From Opitutaceae bacterium (GTDB lineage Bacteria > Verrucomicrobiota > Verrucomicrobiia > Opitutales > Opitutaceae), in the NCBI GenBank assembly GCA_028281165.1, contig JANQKI010000136.1:1-38413 (forward strand): a stretch of DNA of 38,413 nucleotides. The letters are read 5' to 3'. The translations under genes were made by a program, and so were the position numbers. The notes beneath the pieces were generated by a model. That model saw only the letters and a program-made list of their open reading frames with translations. It was not told the origin of the DNA and made no database searches. Positions 1 to 5,462 of this stretch are shown piece by piece. How positions within the stretch are numbered: position 1 is the first letter of the stretch; each line of letters opens with the position of its first letter.

Positions 1-2312
1 AAGACAAGCTTTCCTATCAGGGACATGTCAGCGTGTCTGGATCTTCGACGGGTCATCAAGGAGAGAGAAAAGACACTGAAATCAGACTTGGCTCGGCTCA
101 AGGCTTCATCATTGCCGATAGTATGGCGACTTTGACGAAGCTCAAGCCCAACGGCGGTCTCGATCAGGTGAGAGGCTCCGGTGGCGTGAATTTGGAGCGT
201 CGTTCTGGGGGAGTGAACTACGGCAGATTCGCCTTGGATTTCACTTTGCCGACCTTCACTTATCCGCACGGCACTCCCAAGCGACTTCTTGGCTGGCACC
301 TGCGTAAGGGGGACCATCTGTTCGCGATTCTGCACAGAGTGAATGTGACTCCCTCGGTGATTGGCGGTCTGAATTCCGGCGTCTTCATGGCGATTTACGG
401 CTCTGATCCGGAAGGCATAGCGGCCACGAGTATCAAGGAGGAAGGAGCCGCTCAGGGAGAAGTTGCGGAAGAAGATGCCTCCGAAGAAGAGGAGGCTGAG
501 GGTATTGCCGAGGCGGATACGAGTCAGGCTGGCGAAGATCCATTTGGCGATAGTGGCTTTGGTTCTGGAGGCTCATCCAGTGGTGGCTCAGGATCTGGAA
601 GTTCAGGAGGACTATCCGGATCCGGCGCTTCGAGGGGGATCTTCGATCCCTTCAGAGGGGGCGGTATGACCGCCACTGATCCGGTAGGCGAGGGCGAAGC
701 CATCGAGCTTCCCGAGAGCGCTCGCGGTCCGCAATTCCCTGAACCCTCATTTTCTTCTCCTGAAGATTCTCAACTCGCGGACGCTTTGGCGAGCAACGAT
801 CCTGATCGGATACCTCCCAGCCATCCCCAAGTTGCTGGCTTCATTTCTCAATGGATTGGCCAAGCAGAGCCTCCAGCTAATGTCGACCCGGATGTCGATC
901 TTCGCTACAACGAGTGGGGAACTTTGGTGGGGAAGGCCAAAGGCGGCTACATTACGCAAAACTATCCTCCCGATGCAGCCGCTGGTATGACATCGTCAGA
1001 ATATTTATGGAGTCATGGGCGTGGTTTGGACTCGCTTAACCATTGCCAGCTTGGGGAATGGGTGATGGCCCAGCTTTCCGGTAGCCCTTTGATCGGTTGT
1101 TCGGGACGTTTTGCGGCCAGCCGAGGATTTTCCGTACCCAAATTTGTAGGACAACACCTTGATCGAGCGGAACGTCTTGCCTTGGATGAGGGGCTAGTGC
1201 CGGTGATCGCCATTGGACCGCCTGCTCCGAGGAGCGATCTAGAAGGTTTCATCGCAGAGCAGAGCCCCACCTTCGGGTCTTTGGTCAAGAATGGGGAATC
1301 TGTCGAACTTATGATCTACACGAATTATGTGGGAATAGCGACTGTACCCGATGTTTCAGGACAATCGGTTGATCAGGCTGAATCGGGTCTCAGAGAGTCG
1401 GGTTATACAATGGAACTCCAGCTCGGCGATTCTGCTCCCTCCATCGATCTTGAGGAGCGCATCCAAAAACAGGATCCTCCAGCTGGAGCATCTCTGAAGG
1501 AAAATTCGTCTGTAACGGTTTGGGTATATGATCGCTATGTCGAGACTCTCCAGCCATTCCCGCCAACCCCGCAGTTCGATCCCTCCTTCGAGGATGCATT
1601 CGAAGTTACAAGACTCCCCAATCTGGTGGGTCTTAGCGCGAATGAAGCCGAACTGCTTTTGCTGGAAAACGCCATTCTCATGCGCCGCTTGAAGGGTCCG
1701 CCTGCTCCTGAGCCCGATCTTTCTCAAACGGTACAACGTCAAAACCCTGGTCCTGGAACGGAGCTTGCAGAGCTCGAGGAAGTGGAGGTTGCTGTTTACG
1801 ATCAGCAGGCTTCCGAAATGCCTGCCCCAGAACCTTCTTCGACGTCGAGTTTGCCAGCTGGCGGTTCCATTGTGGTCCCTGCTCGCGTGGCCGATCTGGA
1901 ACTTTGGGATGGCGTTAGCGGAGAAAAGTCGGATGCCGCCAGTTATATTAACCCTCTGCTGCAAGCGGAGAATAGCCGTCCAGCAAACGATTGGGTTTAT
2001 CCGATTGGCTCGGGTCGCAGCTTGCATGGCGCCACTGCGGTTTATGGCATTCCAGGGGAAAAGCGCGTTGCTGCTCTTGCTCTTATTTGGGAAGAGTCTG
2101 GAGATGCTCGAAGCTCCGATTTCGAGTGTGGGCAACCTTATCAAGCTGAGCCGTTTTGGGACAGCGCGACTACTACCATTGGGCGTGTCTCGAGCTCGAA
2201 TAAACGCGCAACCGTATTTTTCATTGCTCCAAACGATCTGATTTCAACCTTCCGGCCCCTACTTGATGATCTCCTGCCCCAGGGCGAAGCCATGGCTAGG
2301 AGCTGCCGTTGA
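1..2312 (+). CDS. PASTA-repeat protein, 5' end outside the window
   Basis: The reading frame is open to the left edge, so the true start lies upstream; the first internal GTG is at 33. The N-terminal part (to about base 440) is an unassigned globular region. It is followed by an acidic Glu/Ala stretch and a Gly/Ser-rich linker (about 455-640), then three PASTA-like repeats at about 1125-1325, 1335-1530 and 1600-1800. Each repeat carries a VP-D/N-xxG-x-s-xxxAE-type opening and a QxPxxGxxL core. The last 500 bases encode an unassigned C-terminal domain. PASTA modules are known from cell-wall Ser/Thr kinases and penicillin-binding proteins, where they bind peptidoglycan fragments, but no kinase or transpeptidase motif is visible here. 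A cell-surface or wall-associated role is inference. Confidence is high for a coding gene and moderate for PASTA. Confidence 0.8.
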   Translation, partial: DKLSYQGHVSVSGSSTGHQGERKDTEIRLGSAQGFIIADSMATLTKLKPNGGLDQVRGSGGVNLERRSGGVNYGRFALDFTLPTFTYPHGTPKRLLGWHLRKGDHLFAILHRVNVTPSVIGGLNSGVFMAIYGSDPEGIAATSIKEEGAAQGEVAEEDASEEEEAEGIAEADTSQAGEDPFGDSGFGSGGSSSGGSGSGSSGGLSGSGASRGIFDPFRGGGMTATDPVGEGEAIELPESARGPQFPEPSFSSPEDSQLADALASNDPDRIPPSHPQVAGFISQWIGQAEPPANVDPDVDLRYNEWGTLVGKAKGGYITQNYPPDAAAGMTSSEYLWSHGRGLDSLNHCQLGEWVMAQLSGSPLIGCSGRFAASRGFSVPKFVGQHLDRAERLALDEGLVPVIAIGPPAPRSDLEGFIAEQSPTFGSLVKNGESVELMIYTNYVGIATVPDVSGQSVDQAESGLRESGYTMELQLGDSAPSIDLEERIQKQDPPAGASLKENSSVTVWVYDRYVETLQPFPPTPQFDPSFEDAFEVTRLPNLVGLSANEAELLLLENAILMRRLKGPPAPEPDLSQTVQRQNPGPGTELAELEEVEVAVYDQQASEMPAPEPSSTSSLPAGGSIVVPARVADLELWDGVSGEKSDAASYINPLLQAENSRPANDWVYPIGSGRSLHGATAVYGIPGEKRVAALALIWEESGDARSSDFECGQPYQAEPFWDSATTTIGRVSSSNKRATVFFIAPNDLISTFRPLLDDLLPQGEAMARSCR

Positions 2313-2430
2313 ATTTCTTCCAAATTTTAAACATGCCGCATCGTATGACTTCTTCTGCTTTGAATCCTGCCGATAGGTCAAAGTACTTTTTATGTCTGCG
2401 TATTCCAAATCGCTTCATTCTCATTGATCC

Positions 2431-3807
2431 ATGATTCGAATATTACCTTCTTCCGTCCTTTGCTCGAACGTATTGTCCTTCAAGGCGCTATTCATGTTTG
2501 TATTGGCGTGTGCTGCTTCTACGGCTTCTGCCGTCGAAGTAACCGGCAAGGTAATTGGCTCTCAAGGCGAAAAGGTGGTGGTCGAGATTGAAACTGCTAG
2601 TGGTATTCAGCGAGGCGATACGGTTCTTTTCTCTACGGAAGTTGCCGGGAGGAAGTTGGAGGCAGGTCGAGGAACCGTTACACGAGTAGGGCAGGACGAA
2701 GTCGATGTCTCCCTTTCCAGCGGTCGAGCCAATGTGGGCATGTCGGCTCGCATAGAACTTCAGCGCTTCGTGCATGAATGCGATACGATTGCCGCTATCC
2801 CGGATGACCTAAACGCTGTCGCTCAAGGAATTTATCCTGAAATGTTGGATACGGCCAGAGCGATCTCGGTGTGCCGAGAAGCGACAAAGCTCTATCCAGA
2901 AGAAGCTCGCTTCCATGCGCAGCTCGGTCGTAGTTACATGCAAAGCGATCAAATGGGGCGAGCGATTCTCGCCTTCGAGCGTGCAATCGACATCCAGCCT
3001 GATTACGCGGCCGCCCTTCACAACTTGGCTAGCATCCTGCACTTTGGTCCTGAGGAATTGCGCAACGATCCTAGAGCTCGGAGCTATTTTCTAAAGGCCG
3101 CCGAACAAGGTTTTTATGCTTCAATGCCTATCATTGGGACGATGTGCCGCCACGGCATCGGTGGGGAAATCGACCACGAAGTTTCCGCTTATTGGTTCAG
3201 CCAAGCTGCGGAGAATGACGATCCCTCTGCTCAGAATGCTTTGGCTGAATGCTACGAGAATGGATGGGGTTTGGAAAAGGATCTGACCAGCGCCTTGATC
3301 TGGTATCGGAGTTCTGCTGAGCAAAAGCATCCGCCTGCTTTACGTAACATGGGTCGTGTCTTTCACCGCGGGATAGGTGTCGAACGAAACCCACAAAGAG
3401 CCATTACGTGGTACGAGGAAGCGGCTTCTTTGGGTGATGCGGAAGCGCGATATACTCTTAGCAATATTTTCATCGAAGGGATCGACGCGTTGCGCGATAC
3501 CTCGAAGGCATTTGATTTGCTCAAGTTATCGGCCGAGAGCGAATACCTGCCTGCTCTCAAAAAACTTTCCGAGATTTATCTCCAGGGAACGCTGGTAAAA
3601 AGGGATTACGATCAAGCAGCCGGCTATCTCAAGCAAGCCGCTCTTCTGGGAGATGCCGCAGCCCAGTACCAATTTGGTGTCATGGCGGAAAAAGGCCAAG
3701 GTACGGATCGCGACAAGAATTTGGCTATCGAGATGTATCGCCGCGCCGCAAGGCAAGATCATGCCAAGGCTCAGGAACGGCTTACCAGATTAAAGCAAAG
3801 CTGGTAG
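2431..3807 (+). CDS. Secreted TPR/Sel1-repeat protein
   Basis: 458 residues. The N-terminus is hydrophobic and ends in an AxA-type signal-peptidase site (about residue 35). Next comes a small beta-rich domain (about 36-115, TGKVIGSQGEKVVVEI and after), a TPR-like helical pair around 155-215, and about six or seven Sel1-like repeats (about 218-455) with the typical A-xx-WY/YF-xx-AA-xxG/D-x-A spacing. Sel1 proteins are helical scaffolds for protein-protein contacts; the partner cannot be read from the sequence. The start at 2431 is the first ATG. A second Met at residue 22 would shorten the signal peptide but still give an exported protein. The gene follows the PASTA gene by 118 bases on the same strand and converges on the response regulator with an 18-base gap. 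Confidence 0.85.
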   Translation: MIRILPSSVLCSNVLSFKALFMFVLACAASTASAVEVTGKVIGSQGEKVVVEIETASGIQRGDTVLFSTEVAGRKLEAGRGTVTRVGQDEVDVSLSSGRANVGMSARIELQRFVHECDTIAAIPDDLNAVAQGIYPEMLDTARAISVCREATKLYPEEARFHAQLGRSYMQSDQMGRAILAFERAIDIQPDYAAALHNLASILHFGPEELRNDPRARSYFLKAAEQGFYASMPIIGTMCRHGIGGEIDHEVSAYWFSQAAENDDPSAQNALAECYENGWGLEKDLTSALIWYRSSAEQKHPPALRNMGRVFHRGIGVERNPQRAITWYEEAASLGDAEARYTLSNIFIEGIDALRDTSKAFDLLKLSAESEYLPALKKLSEIYLQGTLVKRDYDQAAGYLKQAALLGDAAAQYQFGVMAEKGQGTDRDKNLAIEMYRRAARQDHAKAQERLTRLKQSW

Positions 3808-3825
3808 CTTGGCGGTCTGATGAAT

Positions 3826-4419
3826 TTAGTCAACTGACGCGCTATGGGCGCGTCTTGAGCGAATTCTTGGCCAACTCCTAAGAAGCTGATCTTTGATGGT
3901 CTGGGCTGTGATCGGCTTTTCCAGGTAGCCGTTCATACCAGCTCTCCTGCATTTTATTCGCGTTTCGCTGGAGACATTTGCCGTGACGGCAATGATTTCG
4001 CTTTGAGGAGCAGTTTTCGTACTCTGTTTGTTTTCGAAATCTCGGATCGATTTTGCCGCTTCTATTCCGGTCACCTCGGGCATATCCAGATCCATGAAAA
4101 TATAGTCGAACTTTTTGGATTTGAAAAGCTGTAGCGCTTCCGCCCCGTTTTTGGCTTCAGAGCAGCGGTAACCCAACTTTTCAAGTATCACGCAGATTAC
4201 CTTGCGATTGATCTGATTGTCATCTGCCACAAGTAGATTGAGAGGTCGTTTTCGGGCGAAATCCGTGTCCAGGGCTCCTGTAAACTGGGTGTCGTACGGA
4301 TGGAATAACGAGTCGGGACGTTGCTTCGGGGAGCCTGGCGAAGGTGATTCAAGTCCTTGAGAAATAGGATCTTCCCTTTCCCAAAGCTCTAGCTGTCCAT
4401 CCTGGCCTTGGTAACGCAT
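3826..4419 (-). CDS. Stand-alone response regulator receiver protein
   Basis: 197 residues. Residues 1-58 form a Pro/Ser/Asp-rich extension of no recognised fold. The receiver domain spans about 60-183: acidic pocket D66/D67, phosphoacceptor D110 in the MDLDMPE motif, switch Thr in the AVTAN motif (146) and the conserved Lys in EKP (168). There is no DNA-binding or enzymatic output domain, so it probably acts by protein contact like CheY/Spo0F-type regulators, or serves as a detached receiver for a hybrid histidine kinase. MDLDMPEVTG and the EKPI ending resemble receivers from hybrid kinases. No kinase gene is adjacent. The ATG at 4419 is the only good start before the upstream gap. Confidence 0.88.
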   Translation of the reverse strand: MRYQGQDGQLELWEREDPISQGLESPSPGSPKQRPDSLFHPYDTQFTGALDTDFARKRPLNLLVADDNQINRKVICVILEKLGYRCSEAKNGAEALQLFKSKKFDYIFMDLDMPEVTGIEAAKSIRDFENKQSTKTAPQSEIIAVTANVSSETRIKCRRAGMNGYLEKPITAQTIKDQLLRSWPRIRSRRAHSASVD

Positions 4420-4541
4420 ATGCGAGTCCCATAAGTTGGACTAAAGCTGTCGCACGTCAATCTGGTAGATGATGTTTTACATACCTCTGGATTTATCCAT
4501 TTCTCTGCGAAGATTCGGTTACGCTTTTCCTCAAACAACGC

Positions 4542-4569
4542 TTGACTTGGATTTGCTCGATTCTAATTT
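4542..4569 (+). promoter_or_regulatory. Promoter of tRNA-Asp
   Basis: TTGACT at 4542-4547 and TAATTT at 4564-4569 are separated by 16 bases, close to a sigma-70 promoter. The predicted start of transcription lies about 15 bases before the mature 5' end of the tRNA. Confidence 0.6.
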
Positions 4570-4589
4570 CTACGCCTTCTCAACACCAC

Positions 4590-4666
4590 GGGGTAGTAGC
4601 TCAGTTGGTTAGAGCGCCTGCCTGTCACGCAGGAGGCCGCGAGTTCAAGTCTCGTCTATCCCGCCA
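4590..4666 (+). tRNA. tRNA-Asp (anticodon GTC)
   Basis: 77 nt with CCA encoded. The acceptor arm is GGGGTAG (4590-4596) paired with CTATCCC (4656-4662), with one G-U pair, then discriminator G and CCA. The D arm is GCTC/GAGC. The anticodon arm CCTGC-CTGTCAC-GCAGG places GTC in the loop, and the T arm is GCGAG-TTCAAGT-CTCGT. All four arms close. The anticodon reads GAC/GAU (Asp). Parts of this gene recur downstream in direct and inverted orientation (see the repeat entries). Confidence 0.97.
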
Positions 4667-4679
4667 CTTTTAAGAAAGA

Positions 4680-4706
4680 CCGTCCTATAAGCTGGGACGG
4701 TTTTTT
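4680..4706 (+). terminator. Rho-independent terminator after tRNA-Asp
   Basis: CCGTCC (4680-4685) pairs with GGACGG (4695-4700) around a nine-base loop, followed directly by six T. It lies 13 bases after the tRNA CCA end. Confidence 0.85.
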
Positions 4707-4723
4707 GCTTTTAGATGGTTCCA

Positions 4724-4745
4724 GAGACTTGAACTCGCGGCCTCC
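4724..4745 (-). repeat. Inverted 22-bp copy of the tRNA-Asp T-arm region
   Basis: Bases 4724-4745 are the exact reverse complement of tRNA-Asp bases 4632-4653 (end of anticodon stem, variable loop, T stem and loop). The match is 22/22 and fails at both next positions. The terminator lies between the two arms, so a read-through transcript could fold the tRNA T arm into a long hairpin around it. A related but less exact inverted copy sits at 4920-4938. Confidence 0.85.
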
Positions 4746-4851
4746 GTATTTGTTGCGCTCGTGTCCTCCAATGGCTTGTTGGCAATGGCCATTCGGCCTT
4801 ATCTAGTCTCGCTTAGTGCGGCGTAGCTTTGCTTAGCGAAGCGAAGACGTA

Positions 4852-4938
4852 TCTATCCCGCCACTTTCAAGAAAACCGTTCCATAAACTGGGGTGGTTTT
4901 TTGCTTTTAGACGGTTCCAGAGACTTGAACGCGCGGCC
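4852..4938 (+). repeat. Second, diverged copy of tRNA-Asp 3' end + terminator + inverted T-arm segment
   Basis: The block 4655-4741 (last bases of the tRNA, CCA, terminator, GCTTTTAGA-GGTTCCAGAGACTTGAAC and CGCGGCC) recurs at 4852-4938 with scattered substitutions, 197 bases downstream. The second copy keeps CTATCCCGCCACTTT but lacks the rest of a tRNA, so it is not a functional gene. The intervening 4746-4851 is unrelated. Possible origins are a tandem duplication, an old integration scar at a tRNA 3' end, or a dispersed tRNA-derived repeat family. Confidence 0.8.
4875..4902 (+). terminator. Degenerate terminator in the second repeat copy
   Basis: ACCGTTCC (4875-4882) can pair with GGGGTGGT (4890-4897) through five Watson-Crick and three G-U pairs, followed by a T run. 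Several differences from the first copy are compensated by wobble pairing, so the hairpin is retained although weaker. Confidence 0.5.
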
Positions 4939-5034
4939 TATGGATACGCGCTTCGTATGGCGATGGCTGTGAGGCCATGGAGATCCCAGCGTTCTCAAGA
5001 TTCTCTCGGCTCGAGATTCTGGGCGCGATTCCAT

Positions 5035-5054
5035 CCATGATCTTACGATCATGG
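5035..5054. repeat. Perfect 8-bp hairpin in intergenic region
   Basis: CCATGATC-TTAC-GATCATGG is a perfect stem-loop inside 4939-5170, a stretch with no credible gene. A 90-codon frame on the minus strand here runs into the repeat zone and looks like chance. The hairpin resembles the palindromic core of a dispersed intergenic repeat, but only one copy is present in this window. Confidence 0.5.
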
Positions 5055-5299
5055 CTACAGCGCCTTCCCCGTCATCACTGGATTCTTCCGTATTATTTCC
5101 ACTGATACAAACAGCATTTTTAGGCTTAATTGGGGCCAATTGAGCTATGTATTCACGATGAAAACACGGAGTTTGTGACTTTTATGTAACATAAAACCGC
5201 TCCAGCTGTTCTCTTTTACAAATTGAACCAATTCGACCAGCTGCAAGTGGCTTTAGATAAGTTACTTATGTGTTAATTTTATATATGGCGTTTTTTTAA

Positions 5300-5334
5300 A
5301 GGTTTTGCGCCGTTTCTGCGCCATTGCAAAACCT
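5300..5334 (+). promoter_or_regulatory. Inverted repeat in the leader of the receptor gene
   Basis: AGGTTTTGC (5300-5308) pairs perfectly with GCAAAACCT (5326-5334) around a 17-base loop. No T run follows, so it is not an ordinary terminator. It lies 15 bases before the PHO-box-like repeats and 128 bases before the receptor start, and may be an mRNA leader structure or a protein-binding palindrome. Confidence 0.4.
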
Positions 5335-5348
5335 GTCCTCAAAATTTT

Positions 5349-5395
5349 GTGACAAGACCGTTACGGAATCCGCTGCGGTGTTACGCCAAGGTGAC
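5349..5395 (+). promoter_or_regulatory. PHO-box-like direct repeats upstream of the TonB-dependent receptor
   Basis: Four GT(G/T)AC half-sites start at 5349, 5360, 5380 and 5391: GTGAC, GTTAC, GTTAC, GTGAC. Within each pair the period is exactly 11 bases. On the minus strand the pairs read TTGTCAC-CTTG-GCGTAAC and CCGTAAC-GGTC-TTGTCAC, which is the 7-4-7 layout of sites bound by PhoB and other OmpR-family regulators. A further GTGAC/GTAAC pair with the same 11-base period lies at 5175-5190. That the receptor operon is phosphate-regulated is inference. Confidence 0.5.
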
Positions 5396-5462
5396 AAAAG
5401 CGTAAAATCAGTAAATTCCGTTGCTCATTATTCCTGCACGAAAATTTCTGGTCCCTTCAACT

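Noticed and set aside
1356..2144. 262-codon minus-strand frame under the PASTA gene
   Set aside because: Biased composition without any motif, opposite a clearly coding frame that continues through PASTA repeats.
4852..4866. A second tRNA-Asp gene
   Set aside because: Only the 3' acceptor strand and CCA are present; no anticodon, D or T arm precedes it.
4867..5139. 90-codon minus-strand frame in the tRNA-Asp downstream gap
   Set aside because: It reads through a hairpin repeat and the duplicated terminator and inverted T-arm block, so it is very unlikely to encode protein.
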